The notes: a model not told the origin generated them from the sequence alone. A DNA stretch of 64,000 nt from Paramecium tetraurelia (GCF_000165425.1 NW_001798954.1:230350-294349); one strand, 5' to 3'. Shown: positions 1 to 12,728, numbered from the stretch's first letter. Numbers and translations: made by a program.

Positions 1-3000
1 ATAAGTTTCAGAGTGATATTATAAAGACACTGCAAGCAATTCAGTAAGCTAAGTTCTCCATCAATTCCCAGTCATAAGTAAATGAAGAGACCAAACCCAA
101 AGGCTAAATTAGGAAACCCATTCTGTAGATTAATAACTTGATGCCCTAAGAAGTTCCTAAGGAATCGACAAAAAGTACCAAGAGGTATTCGGAATTGGGG
201 AAAATTGTGAAAACAGAACAAACTCTAACGTCAGCTACAAGCAAAAGAATAATCAAGGCTTCTGCCTCTAAACTCCTCAATTCTCAATATCAACACATTG
301 AAGAGGATCCCATATTCTAAATCCAAGTTGAAAATTACCACATTAACAAGATTGTTAGAAAAGGATGCTTTAAAATCTAAAAACCAGTGACCTTGTCTAC
401 ATGCACTTGTATTCCTATTCAATATCATAGAAAGATACAAAACACAGACTTCTGCATAAGAAGATTTACCATTACTTACCTTCCAAGACTTCGAGTAAGA
501 TCACCAAGATTCAATTCTAGAACTACCCTCCCCTGTCAAACCAGCTACTGAATCAGACCATAAGATTTCCGGCAAGGATCACAGCATTACACATTCCTAA
601 TCATCTCAAGGGAAAATTGATAAGTTGAACAATCTCAGTAATCCCTATAAACTGAAGAACCTGATTAGTTCTAGATTCCAGTAAATCCTAGACATAGCCT
701 AATTGAGTGCCTCCTCAACACCCAGGAATGCTGATCTAGGTAAATCGATTAGAAGATAAAAAACAATATCAATCAAAAAAGAACACAAGGAATTTCAATT
801 ATAACCACAATAACTCTCAATTCCCTTGTTACAACAAATACCTTCGTAAAAAGATCCAGATCCATAGACTTCAGAAAGAAGAAGGAGTGGGATGGTCGTG
901 AGTTCACCTGATGCTGCTTCTCAAATTAGTCAAGCCATCCAAAAATCTAGTCTTGTTGAGAGTATCCCCACAAAATCGTAGATTATAATTGCAATACCAG
1001 TCTAATAACAGCAACAATAGAACTAATAGCAAACACAACAGCAGAATCCTAAACGACCTCAAAGAAGGAATATCTTGGCTTTAAGGACTGCCACTACCTT
1101 ATTTATGGAATAATCCAATACTTACATCCCAAAGTTTTAATTTTCATTGTGTTATCACAGTCGAACTATATAGTGGTCATGTTTTCTATAAATAGCATCA
1201 TCAGATAACATTCTTATAGCTTTCTAGGATACAACAAATAACAAAATAGTTTATAGGGCTCAATTGTAGAATTTATAGATTGATAATATCAAAAATTGGG
1301 CGCAAATAATTGAAGTCTTTATTAAGGAGTACCAATCATAAGCTTCTCAATGCTTGCCCTATTTGCGTTATAATGAAATAATGAGCAATAGGAATGGTGA
1401 TAACTACAATTTTATTATGTTTCCCAAGTATTAGTTCGAACTAACCAAAAATGAAATAGAATAAATGGGTATTATGAAGGATTTGTTTAGATGGATGTAT
1501 ACAACTTATTTATATGAATAAATCAACATCACTGGGATCAGATTGAAGTTGTATTCAGTCGAAAAAGACAAAACTCTGAATGCATACAGAGAATTAATCA
1601 ATGTGGTCAATCTTTATAGAAGAATGATCATCTAATCGACCCTGTGTGATGAGAAGGAGAAATTCCACTTGCTAATTCTAAGTTATGGAGGTATCACTTA
1701 ATGTTAACTATTATAATAGAGTGTATTAAGAATAACATCATTCTTTTGAATAGGATACTCAATTTTAAGATAAACAAACAAAAGGATTAGTAATATATGA
1801 TTCACAAGCAGTTGGTGAGTCTTAGAAACCTAAGTTTGACAAATGATGAAGACAACATATTTTTCATAATTAAAGTGAGCATTATATTTTAGAAAGAGAA
1901 GTACTTATAAGTTATAATTAATTAGCATCTTGTACTATAAGAAGAATGACTATCACACCAAGTACTAGGTGGATGTATTGTTCGAGGCAATCAACAGTCC
2001 AGTAAAGATTAAACCTTTGAGATTGTAATTTGATGCCATAGAAAAGATCTTAGAAAAGAGATATCACAATAATTTAAAGCAGATAATAAATTAAATATTT
2101 TTCTCATAAAGGAAATGCTGGCACATGTTCTATGAATTCATAGATCAAAAGTTGATGATCAATGAATAGAAGTAACTTTAAGTTAAGATGAATATATTTT
2201 CATTGCATGATGCTTAGAAAATGGAGGCTTGTGGGATGAAATTAGGGTTTCTCATAGATTTGCAGACTAAAGTGAAGCCCTTTGCGATTACTGAAATAGA
2301 AAGATACATCTATGATGATACCTAAAAGAAGTTAGACTATCAATCCAAATCATAGACTATCCACAATAGAGAGCATATGTTCGATAAACACTTTGCTCAA
2401 ATATTCGGTGAAGACATTACGAATAATGAATAACAGCATTTTCATCAAACCACCTTGATTGATTTAGTGAAAAGGTACTAACCAAACATCAATGCAGAAG
2501 CTAAACAAGAGATCATTACAAAAAAGGTTGGTCCCATCGTAATTTATTAAGAAAATCCATTTACTGATGTGCATATTGATGATTTGGAAAAATTGGAGTC
2601 TTAATTTTTTAGCAAGTAAAATCTAAAGCTAGACAGAATCTAAAAGTATAGAATCCAATTGAAACATCTTTCCATCCAAATATCCATGGCTCAAAAATAG
2701 ATAATATTGATTTACCATTATAATTAAAGATTGCAAAGGTTTCGGATTAGTCCTTTTGATGAAGAGGATAACTTAATATCCAATATTGTATAACTTATTC
2801 AAAATGGCCCTACTTGTTGGATCGTCTAAATGCTATATAAGAAAATAAGTCAGAGAAGTTTAAAGCAATCATTCATTAGCTCCTAATTATCAGATGGGTT
2901 AGAGTTACTGAAATATAAGAAATCAAAAAGTTAATTGGCTGAGATTCCTTCTTATAATGTGCTGCATTATTATATCTTAAACAATTACATGGTACTATTA

Positions 3001-4965
3001 AAATATTTTACTCTTAAATAATTCGTAATAGTTCAGAAGATTAAGAATTACGGAAAATACTAGATAACTATTAAGGTGTTCTTTAGATGTCAAAAACCAG
3101 ACATTTTGGCTGAGAATGATTACTTTTTGATGAGAATAGACTTCTAAAATATCATGTTAAAGACTGGAATGATGAAAATGATCTTTAATAAGTACGATAT
3201 CACAGAAATGTTAAAGATTGAGATACCATATAATATGACAGATGCAAATATAGTGCAAACTGCCATGAACATATTTCAGAAATGTCACTTAGGAACATTC
3301 ACATTAAGCAATGTTCCATTTTTTGCAGTCTCTCAAGATGATTTGAAATAAAACGAAAGTTAAATTACACATAATTCCTATGAAGATCATTCTACTAAAA
3401 TTAATGTTCAATAAATCAGAAGAATCGGCAATTTCCCTGAAAACACGACTTTCAAGAAATCTGATCTCTGCAAAGGATTCTTAGAACATTACATAAAGAA
3501 CAGTAGATTAATTGTTACTCACATCAAAAAGTCTTACTTGATTCATTCAATATCAACTGGATAATTGATTAAAATATCAAACAACAAGGTTACTTAATTA
3601 TTGAATGATTAACAATAAATAATTGATTATGTTTTAATCCAAATTTACAGACATCTGCTATTGGACATATGGATTATCAAGGTGTACGTTCCAAAAACAA
3701 CAAGATAAATGGTAGGATTGTTGAGATCTGAAGATTTTAAGGAGAATGATGGCAAGGATTTAATGGATAGTATCATGATATACAAGAAGTAAGCTGTCTT
3801 AAGTTTCAAGGATTTAGACTCCTTCACAGATTTCACACCAAGATAGAGTGTGAATATGTAGAAGTCAAATCATCGATTGAGCTAACCGAGGATATCATAA
3901 TTTCATTCTCCAGCTGTCTCAAGTATCTAGGCTTAGAATTAATTGGCTCAATCTTAAGTTACGCCTTACTATCTAAATGATTTCTTCTATATCACTAAAT
4001 TGGTGACTGAATTCACAGAGTACCGCTTGGAGAACGGAAATAAGGAATAGTACATTATAAAGGAGAAGCTGATTTGGGTCAATATCATTAACAATAATTT
4101 CTCATTAGAACAACACCCCAAGCAATAAAATTGTTTTTTGTCTTTAATGTTTGATCAGAAAGAGATAAACTTATAAGAACTCCTCTTTTAACGTTACATC
4201 AGAATTGAACGAGTTGGTGAATCCCACATTGAGTTCTACATGAAGTATACTTAAAAGGCTGATCAATTAAAGGGTATCGCACTTCTTAAAGGGAAAATAA
4301 ATCAATTGCATTTGCATAATAGCAAATTTCCGAGTATAATCAGCGAAGCTAAATTGAATGAAGAATAGATTAAATTCTTGAAACGTACCTGCATCTTCTT
4401 TCCCTTTGATGCCATTAGCTATGCTAACACATCCAATTTCAACATTGAATTGAAGTATTTCTCGTATAATAAATTTACTGAAGTCAAAGAACAAATAAAT
4501 TTGAGGGAATTACTTAATTTATATATAGCTGATGGCTTTTACAAATACCAAACTAATTATATGAATTCTAAGCTGAATCATTCAGACATTATCAGCATTT
4601 GTTATTATATGATACATAAAATTAAGACTTAAAATTTCTTAAATTTGAGTCAATATCATACGATTCCCAATTTAAACCAATTAAAAACGTAGAAATAATC
4701 TAATAAGATACAGAAACCAATTAGACTATAAATAAGGACCTTCAAAAAACCAAATATTTTCATAATCTCACTACTCTACAATGAAGTTTAAGTTTGTTGT
4801 ACAAATTGGAAGACCTGCACACAAATGAATGATGTATTTTCATTTAGTTATCTATCTGAACACATAGCTCATTTCAAACATCTGGTAGACAATGAACCTA
4901 GAATAGCATTACAAAGGATTGCAAAAATAATTGATAAATTAATGAATATTATATTAATAAAATGA
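1..4965 (+). CDS. Large ciliate protein of unknown function (5' end outside window)
   Basis: Not recognised. A frame rich in TAA/TAG (glutamine) codons runs from the left edge to TGA at 4963-4965, about 1,620 residues, with introns at 409-430 (22 nt), 1691-1719 (29 nt) and 1901-1925 (25 nt). No convincing start codon is seen, so the gene probably begins upstream. The first roughly 350 residues are basic, low complexity and Ser/Gln-rich, with a Q/N tract near 990-1050. The remainder looks globular, rich in Lys, Ile and Tyr, with no transmembrane segment, kinase, ATPase or repeat motif that I can name. The stop overlaps the start of the next gene on the same strand. An 18-nt GT...AG stretch at 1875-1892 could be a further intron, but it keeps the frame and holds no stop, so it is left as coding. 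Confidence 0.7.
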
Positions 4966-6353
4966 AATTTGTAATATTAATACTATTGATACAGCACTAT
5001 CATACTTGTGAAATCTATTACAACAACGACATCTCATTTGATTTCACAGACACCATAGGCTCCAATGTCTAATTGACAGACAAAAAAATCCTGAATATGA
5101 ATATCTGTGGATCAATACCTTACTAGTGCGTCACTCAGGATGATAAGTAAATCATGGTGAGAAATGAAAAGTCAACCTAAAACCTTATAATAGTTGAGAA
5201 TGAGGAATGTGATTTTTATTCAAAGCAACACGATTATGCGAAAAATGATCTCAAACTTATAGATGAGAATAATCCCTTTGCAGGAGTGGTATTGAAGCTT
5301 CAAGGAGTAGAAGACGATGACAATTTGGAACTCCTGCTAATATGTAGCAATTCGGATGCATTTGAAATTTAAACTCCTTGTGAATAAGATTATTGTATAA
5401 AACACTAAAGCGTTTGTCCGATTCTTGTGACCAATCCCATAATGAAATTTTATCAGTACTTATACATCCCCCTGGGTGTTATTTTTATGCTCTTAGGAAT
5501 AGCTCTAATAATTTTCGGATTCCAATTTTCGAGATTGACCACTGTCTTGCTGGCTTTCATGATTGGGACTGCAATATATACCATAGTGTTGGGAGAAGGA
5601 GTCTTGGATCAAGATTCAAGCAATTTCGCAATAATCATAGTACTGTGTTCTGGTATAGGAGTTGGAATTATCTACGCAAACACAACCTATGTGAGATATT
5701 TACTTGTACATTATAGATTCTATTTAGGGTGTGTTTAACATGGGTCTAGTATTTGGGGTAGTGCTTTCTCTGTTGTTGGAACCCTTATTCTTGCATTTAT
5801 TCAACAGTCATCCAATGTTTTTGGCCTTGACCTTAACACTTTCGATTTCAGGATTACTGTTTGGATTTTTGGCATGCAAATTTCTAAACACCTTTGGTAT
5901 TGGAGCCACAGCCCTAGCAGGAGTATGAGAAATTCATTAAAATAGAGTTACTTATTGATCAAGCCAATTGGGTGGTTTGCAGGTGGATATCCAAATGAGC
6001 TCTATTTAGTAAAGAGGGGATTTTATGGATTCGACAAGGAGATCGATTTTAGGTTCTACTTGTATTTCTCCTCCATAATGATCTTGACGATTGGAAGTGT
6101 GTTTTTTTAATATAGACAATTGAGAAAGAGGATGAGCATGGATGAAATGTTCGCTTACAAAGAAATGGATTATTGTGAGATGGGAAATTTCGAAAAGGGC
6201 AACAAGTCTGAAGTCAAGGGATTTGTAGATGAAACTGAGGTATTGCATATAATAATAGCTATTTTGTAGGAGGTTATGCAATCTGTGTAATTTGTTAAAA
6301 AGCTAGGAGAGACAGGACAGAGGAGAAGCGATTCAAGCCAACAGAGTTAATGA
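4962..6353 (+). CDS. Multi-pass membrane protein with TMEM198/TM7SF3-like (DUF4203-type) domain
   Basis: Spliced product of about 448 residues with introns at 5706-5727 (22 nt) and 5923-5945 (23 nt). It starts with a signal peptide (MKFVILILLIQ), followed by an extracytoplasmic domain of about 130 residues with several cysteines. Next comes a block of six or seven hydrophobic helices separated by short loops, with small-residue patterns such as GIGVGIIYANTT and FGIGATALAGS, and then a charged cytoplasmic tail. This layout matches the TM7SF3/TM198-like family, whose biochemical role is poorly known. The domain call rests on topology and glycine-rich helix patterns, not on a search. The start was chosen because the signal peptide follows it directly; it overlaps the upstream stop (ATGA). 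Confidence 0.7.
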
Positions 6354-6394
6354 AATTTTAATTTTATATTGTTATATTCTATTGATAATTGCTT

Positions 6395-7039
6395 TCAATT
6401 GTGGAAATTCCAAATCATGAATCCTGTTGTTCCCATAAAGGCAGCCCATCCCCAAAGTTCATAGAAGCCTCTAAAACCATCATGATATTGACGAATCACT
6501 TATCTTGAAATTCAACTACTTTAATACCTGTGTGTGCCATTACAGAAGGGAGCATTTGCACTCTGTTTGCAATTACACAATTTATAATATCCAGAAGTAT
6601 CGACATTAAATTTAATTGGTCTATTTCTAGTTACTGAGGCATTGCACATTCCATCACACCAAGGATTCGATTATGAAATGCCGCATGAACACCATTGGTA
6701 AATCTTGATTTAGCGAATTCAAAATACCTTTCCCTTCTATAGATAGCAATTATAAGGATAGAAACCAGCAACATAGGGCACTGATGCAGGACGGTACTTT
6801 CCTTCAGGATATGGGATGGATTCGGGCAGAAGTACAAACTTTTACTCTGGGAAATCTGTAATATCATCTGGCTTTCTTTCTTTTCTGGCTAAATTTATGA
6901 ATGGCAACAACAATTTACGTTGAGGTGGAGTAATGATCTCGGGTGGTAGTGTATATGGATCACGTAAATGAGCCTCCCCATGTTGGAGTATCGTAGACAC
7001 AGTTCTGTATTTAGCTGCCTTCTTCAAGATTTAAGACAT
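6395..7039 (-). CDS. CDGSH iron-sulfur domain protein with C-terminal membrane anchor
   Basis: About 198 residues after removing two 24-nt introns (6504-6527, 6704-6727). Two CDGSH-type motifs are visible. The first is CSCGISQSNPWCDGMC, where the fourth ligand position holds Cys instead of the usual His. The second is CNCKQSANAPFCNGTH, with the normal His. Spacing between the two matches CISD3-like proteins, which bind two 2Fe-2S clusters in mitochondria. A hydrophobic segment (about ELWGWAAFMGTTGF) lies at the extreme C-terminus, which CISD3 lacks. Start chosen at 7039 (MSQILKKAAKYR). The basic N-terminus would suit mitochondrial import. A link to a ciliate respiratory complex is conceivable but is inference. 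It converges on the upstream plus-strand gene with 41 bp between stops. Confidence 0.85.
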
Positions 7040-7662
7040 CCAAAATAAATTAATTAATACAATATCAATATTTCATACTTATCATACTAATCAATAATGT
7101 CATCTCTTGTTATCCCCAACAACATTATCGAATTTATACCCTAAATATACCAAGGATACCTACAAGTCTTCCTTGTATAAAATTGCAAATCTAAATTTCT
7201 ACATTCCTCATAGACATCTCCCAATATCCTCAGATCTCAGTATTAAACCAATTGATTTTCGGAGAATTGCATGAAATCTCTTAAATACTAGCAGAAAGTA
7301 GAGTAAAAATATTATAATCAAAAACTCAGAATTGAAATAAATATGGAGATAGTATATATATAATCATATGTGTATGGATGTTTCATTTTGCTTTAAAGAT
7401 GGGTCCATATCCTTAGCATTAAACCACATCAGAAGCAAATCAAACCTTCTTGATTTAATCATAATTATTTAATAATTGAATTTATAGAAACCAATTAAAA
7501 CAAGGTATTAACTGGGAATTTATACGTCATTATTTTAGAACCCCAAAAGTGAAGACCAAACTTTTATTAGAGAGTTAATGATGCTACATTACTTAATGGA
7601 AATTGTGGAGTGGTTATAATATAATAATTTTGTTTTTTGAATATGAATTTAGAAATATGATG
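7040..7662. other. Interval with conflicting short reading frames, no firm gene
   Basis: Both strands carry short open stretches. On the plus strand one runs from an ATG at 7097 for about 52 codons. On the minus strand a frame enters near 7480 (MIKSRRFDLLL), meets an in-frame TGA, and continues as a hydrophobic then polar stretch to a TGA near 7020, inside the start of the CDGSH gene. I could not build a clean exon structure for either, so neither is called as a gene. Confidence 0.4.
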
Positions 7663-9252
7663 TCATTATGGTGGTTATTACTGAGGTAACAAGGCTCTTA
7701 ATAATAGAATTTTATTTATATTTATAGCTGTTTATTGAAATATATCTGGTAGTCCAAATTAATGGGGTTTTTCCTCTTAAACTATGTGTTCCTCCTTAAC
7801 GTGTTCTTTATCAAGATATTAGTGCTGTTATTCTATAAGCATTTCAGCACTTTAGATGACATGGGTGTGATGTGACCTTTGTTATGAAATGTTGGGACCC
7901 TGAATTTGAATGACTTTTCTTATGATTTTCTCTTGGTTGTTTTAAACTACTTCTTGTTCTTTGGGCTTCTTTTTCTTTCTTGGTTATTCTTCATATTCCT
8001 AATTGTCATCTTGCTATTGTTCGTTCTTCTTCAATTGCAATAGTTTATCATAGACATCTATGTATGCTTATTTAATGTCTGCTAAATCTGTGATTTAAGT
8101 GAAATTCTTAGGCAGTTCAATTGGGTCGATAACAACTTCAATGTCGTCGTTATTGAAAGGTTCAAGGAACTCTTACAGTTTTTTTAGATGTTATTGAAAT
8201 TTACTAATAGTATTGCTGCTGTCCACACATAATATGATATATTTTTAATCGAGTTTGTTATTGACATTGTTATTAGTGCTTTTGTATAATACTTGTTGTA
8301 TGGTCAAAACTAAAGATTTAGAGTCTTAGAATTTAAATACATTTGTATTAAGATACAATTTAATGCAAGAACTGAATTTGATGCATAGAAATACAGGATG
8401 CTTAACTTTGTGTCTGATATTGGGAGCTGAGAAATAATTATTCAATCCCTCGATAGTGTTGGTGATAACTTCGGTATTCTAGGGTTTGGTGGTTGTGAAT
8501 TGCTTTTCAAGAGTGGTAATGGGGAAGGGATCAAAGTAGGATTGCAATTTCTGCTTATTTTGTTGCTCAATATCTCTGGCTGACTTTCGGGAATCCACAA
8601 AAATAGGGGGAGATATGCGGGATATCAGTATTTGGGGGAATTCAAACTTACTTTAACAAAGATAAAGTGTTATGATTATGTGAAATTTTTAATGCTAAGT
8701 TTTATAAATAAGATACATCATGATTGTAGGAAGTAGTGTTAAATTTGAGACCAGAGAATATGCATTTATTATTTTCCAAATCCATCTTCTAATTACCCTT
8801 CACACCCACTTCCAGCAGATGAAAAGTTTTCATTGGACTTACTGTTGGTTTTACAATTTGAATTTTGGCCTAAATAAAAAGATGGTCAATACATAGATCT
8901 TGCCTGGTGGAGCAAGCTTCTCGTCAGTGGTGGGATCTGTTATCTAAGGATGTTTAAAACATAATGCGCATACCTCCAATTCGACGCCAATATCTGGTAG
9001 ATTCCAACTCTTATGCCAATTCCAGCCCAAGCCATTTTTGTTTGTGTAAATGAAATTCCTGCTCTGCTCTATTTTGAGATCAATTACAGGGTCTATCTAC
9101 CCCTACTCCGACGGTATTTTCAATTGCACAGATGGACTCAAGTTCCACGTTGTTTCGGTATCCTTTGAGATGCGTTTCACATCGTATTGACATGGTATCC
9201 ATTCCCATTGCTTATCCTAAGGAGCGATGTCTGATTTCTAATTTTCTTTCAT
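7663..9252 (-). CDS. Putative transcription factor with Ndt80/p53-like beta-sandwich domain
   Basis: About 504 residues after removing introns at 8695-8716 (22 nt), 8870-8892 (23 nt) and 8944-8973 (30 nt). The N-terminal half contains the run CIFSGLKFNTTSYNHD, then an alternating hydrophobic stretch, then ISPPIFVDSRKSARD. This resembles the core of Ndt80/PhoG-type immunoglobulin-fold DNA-binding domains, where a similar strand pattern precedes a basic loop. The C-terminal half is acidic and Gln-rich with a basic cluster (PRKKKKPKEQ) that could be a nuclear signal. Function would be sequence-specific DNA binding if the fold is right. The assignment is by eye and tentative; the gene model itself is solid. 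Its start lies 18-27 bp from the start of the divergent SAPS gene. Confidence 0.6.
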
Positions 9253-9270
9253 TAAAATTATATAATATTA

Positions 9271-11244
9271 ATGATTTCCATGTTTATTAAGTAGTGTTTA
9301 AATAATATGGACATAGTAGTATCACTAGCAATAACCTAGACGATCTCCTATCTAAGTCAGATATCACTTTAGACGAAATTCTGGATGCGGAAGTTTTGGA
9401 TGAAATAAAACACAATGGAGCCCAAAAGTTTGCTATCTTGTAATGATCTATCTCTATTGAATTAGCATTATCAAGGATGTCAACAACTACCAAAAAATGA
9501 TTGAGTATCTCCTTTCAATGGATTCAGACAACCCCAAATTGATAAGGTAAAAGTCCATCTCAAAATAGACACTAATTTCTCATAAGTGAAATTTTGAGTT
9601 ACGATATTTCAATTTTAGTTGATTATCTATTCGAACCAGAACCCAACATCCCAAATTATCAGGTTCAAGAAGAATAACGTCAATAACTTCTCCCTCTTTT
9701 ATTTCAACCATTCCAAGCAGATTATCTTAATTATACCTAAGTAGGATATCTGACCAAAATCTTTGAATCCATCATAAGGAAGAGGGGTAACAGCGTATAA
9801 ATTAGTGAATTCAATCTAGTTATGGAGTTGGTTTGATAATAATTAATGCGTATTGGATCAATTGATTAAGCATCTAGATGTCTATCATGTGGCATCAATA
9901 CTCTCCCACTTAATCACCTCCGAATCCACAAGTCAAGACTTAAAATCTAATCAACACACCACCAAAAGAATTCAATTGCTTCTCAGACTTCACAAAATAT
10001 TGCTCAATAAAGTCCATAATTATGAAATTGTACATAATTGTTCAGAACTATTAGTCTAAGTTTGTACTACAACCTAACAGTTTATATAGTATTTTGATCA
10101 CCCAGAACACTTCTATAAAGCAGCAGTAATCATTGAACTTATAATTAGTGTGATTCCTAATTTGTTGAGTTTTTGAATATAATTATAGCGCTTTTGTAAT
10201 GTCAGCCATCAGATGAGGAATATCATCATTCTAAGTATTACTCTATAGCTCTACATCTACATAGATCATTCTCTAATGAGTACATGAATTTCGGTAAATT
10301 AGTGATCAAGTAATCTTAGCTTTTAATTCAACTTTGGGTGAAATCTCAACAACACTTGGGCAATTCAAATTAAGTCTTTTGACTATATATCATTTGCTCT
10401 TAAAAACAGAAAATTCAAATTTATTAAATTTAATACATCATGTGGAGATCTATCAAACCTTGTTCAAATACATTATTAAATTTGAATTTAACAACTAACT
10501 TTAAATATAATTCAATGAAATCACTAGATTTATTTTCAAAACTAGATCCTTAAATTGGATTTAAGATCAAATACAAAAAGATTTATTTGAATTCATTTCC
10601 ACTCACAACACATAAACCAAATCAATTATAGGAAAAATTAAATATCCTATAAATAGAGGATATTTTGGAATCTTATCTTAGCTTTCATATGAATTAGAAC
10701 ACATTATTTACGAGTCACCAAATTGGAATTAGTATAAAGAGAATACCTTGCAATAGCTTAAAAATATTGAGTAAAATTACTATTTCGATTTTAATCCTAA
10801 AAGTAACGAGGTTGAATAGATATCAATTAGCATTAAGGAGAATTTGCAAGTAGATTATTTATTATAATGCCTTAGTAGGTATCTCAGTGTAAGCCTGATT
10901 CTATTGAGGTCGAGTTTAACAATAAATAACACAACAGTGATCTTGAGTAAATTCTATAAGCCAAAATTAGGATCAGCTTTCCTATAAAAACTTTGCTATC
11001 ATTTTCAGATATGAGTTCTAAGGGAGTCGCTCTATAAACTGCTTATTATAATGGAAGCAATGCAGAACCATCAGATTTAGAATTGGATTCCTTCAATGTA
11101 ACTGAATTAAAAAAGAAAAAGATCTGCAATTCTTAGAATGAGTATTTGAAAGAAAGCATTAACTCCAATCCTAAATAATTAAATGAGGATCAGAATGCTA
11201 CTGATGAAATCGGTATGAATTCAATTCATCAAAAAAAAATTTGA
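9271..11244 (+). CDS. SAPS-domain protein (PP6/Sit4 phosphatase regulatory subunit)
   Basis: About 600 residues. SAPS proteins bind the PP6/Sit4 catalytic subunit and direct it to substrates in cell-cycle and DNA-damage control. The N-terminus reads MFIKYSITSNNLDDLL then SDITLDEILDAEVLDE, closely paralleling human PP6R proteins (an MFW-K start, then a DVTLEELMDE-like helix). This is followed by alpha-helical repeats (YLTKIFESIIRKRGN, VYHVASILSHLI) as expected. The C-terminal part is acidic to basic and less conserved. Seven introns of 20-26 nt were needed: 9294-9316, 9440-9465, 9547-9568, 9795-9819, 10169-10188, 10280-10302 and 10850-10875. With all removed the frame is open throughout. ATG 9280 is an equally good start (9271 adds MIS). 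Confidence 0.85.
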
Positions 11245-11348
11245 AAGATTAATAAATATACATATTTGTACATATTCAAATTAATTAACTTAATGATCTT
11301 TATTAAAAAAAGCATTAATAAATTATTGTTTAAATTTATTAAAAATCG

Positions 11349-11839
11349 ATGTTTATAGAATCAATTGATCACTCTACTCCAAGAACGATTCAAGAAAATG
11401 AAAGTAGAAATAAATCATCCACTTAGTTTCAGAGCCAGAATACGATTAAAAAGTCAACTATAAACTCGAAGTTAGGAAAGCACATCTTCTCCAGTAGTTC
11501 CTGAGATTTTAAGTTGAAAATACTCAAAGGAGCATTGCAAAACTAGAAAAAAAGCTTTCTAATGATGAGGTAATTGTAGAACTCATATGTTTTTATTTAA
11601 CTATTTGCTCGTTATTATATATATTTGTTTTAATTTAATTTTATTAGGTAAAAAATAAACGAATCTCAAGAAAAAATTCAATTACCAAACCTTTCAAATG
11701 TTCAAATTGCACCCATACTTATTCTTCAAAGGCAGCTCTAAAGTAGCACCTTAAACTGAAGCATTATGAAGAACATACTCCTCTAACTCAACCTTTAGAT
11801 TAATAAAAAGTATTAGTTGAACCATTGTCCTAAATATGA
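11349..11839 (+). CDS. Small C2H2 zinc-finger protein
   Basis: About 155 residues with one 23-nt intron at 11453-11475. One C2H2 finger is present near the C-terminus: CSNC, then a 12-residue loop, then HLKLKH, with hydrophobic residues in the finger positions. A coiled-coil-like stretch (SIAKLEKKLSNDE) precedes it. Between these lies a 78-nt AT-rich in-frame stretch that starts GTAATT, ends TTATTAG and encodes an odd hydrophobic run; it may be an unspliced intron. The gene could also extend past the TGA at 11837-11839 if a longer intron exists, because the same frame continues with protein-like sequence from about 11880 to 11970. Nucleic-acid binding is the likely role; nothing more specific can be said. 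Confidence 0.5.
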
Positions 11840-12728
11840 AATTAATTTTGTTATTTTATATTTTGTATTATAAAAAGATTCACTCCAAAAATCTAAAACA
11901 TTAGAAACATTAATAAAGAGAAGGCAATATTGCCATTCAAAGAGATCTACAAAGAACCATCATAAAGGAACGTAAGTTATTTGATAAATCTATGTATAAT
12001 TTTGATTAAGAATCAAAGTAATTCTGTTCAAGTTCTCTTACTGTTATAAGAGGTAGCGTTAATTCAAATTGATTATTTTGTAATAGGGTTTTAAATGTTT
12101 CACAAAAGTATTAAAGCTGACTAATTTATAATTAATTAAAATAATGTGCTTTCTAATTTGTTATATCAGTTAACTAATATGTTTGTTGTTTTTAATATTA
12201 ATAAGTATATCATTCTACTAAATATTTGAAATATTAAGTGTAAAAGCCCACGTTGTAAAAATAATAGTAAAAATTAAGTAATAATATGAATCTATTTAAT
12301 TCTTTGAAATAAGATATGAATTCAAAAATGTATAAAAAGTGAATTTAATTGTTCTCTTAAAAGAATAATTTACAAGTTAGTCTACTTGATTTTTAATAAG
12401 TAAGTTAGAATTAATCATTTCGTTATAGGTTTTGAAAAAAGTTTAAATAGTTCTTATAGATCTGAAATTGGTTGAACAGCTGGAAACTAAAAGAAATATT
12501 GTCTATATGAAAGGGCGATGATTTAAGTCCCAAGCTTCCATATATATATCTGTGATTGTTATTTTAGATCAAGAAGTTAAGGGAATAAAATTTTTGGATT
12601 CAAAGATAGAAGTGGATACAGATAGTTTTAGTTTTTGATTTAGTAGTATTTAAGTTGTTTGAGCTTTAGGTGTGTTGTTTATAAGTATTAAGCATTTATT
12701 ATAATACATAATTTTAAATTAATTCACA
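11840..12728. other. AT-rich interval between zinc-finger and dynein genes
   Basis: Protein-like frames at 11880-12090 may be extra exons of the zinc-finger gene, but splice sites are ambiguous. From about 12100 to 12700 I see no convincing coding sequence. The last part is probably the 5' flank of the dynein gene. Confidence 0.4.

Noticed and set aside
6541-6560. Apparent one-base frameshift in the second CDGSH motif
   Set aside because: Re-reading the bases showed three G residues (plus strand), which put the second motif in frame; the gene is intact.
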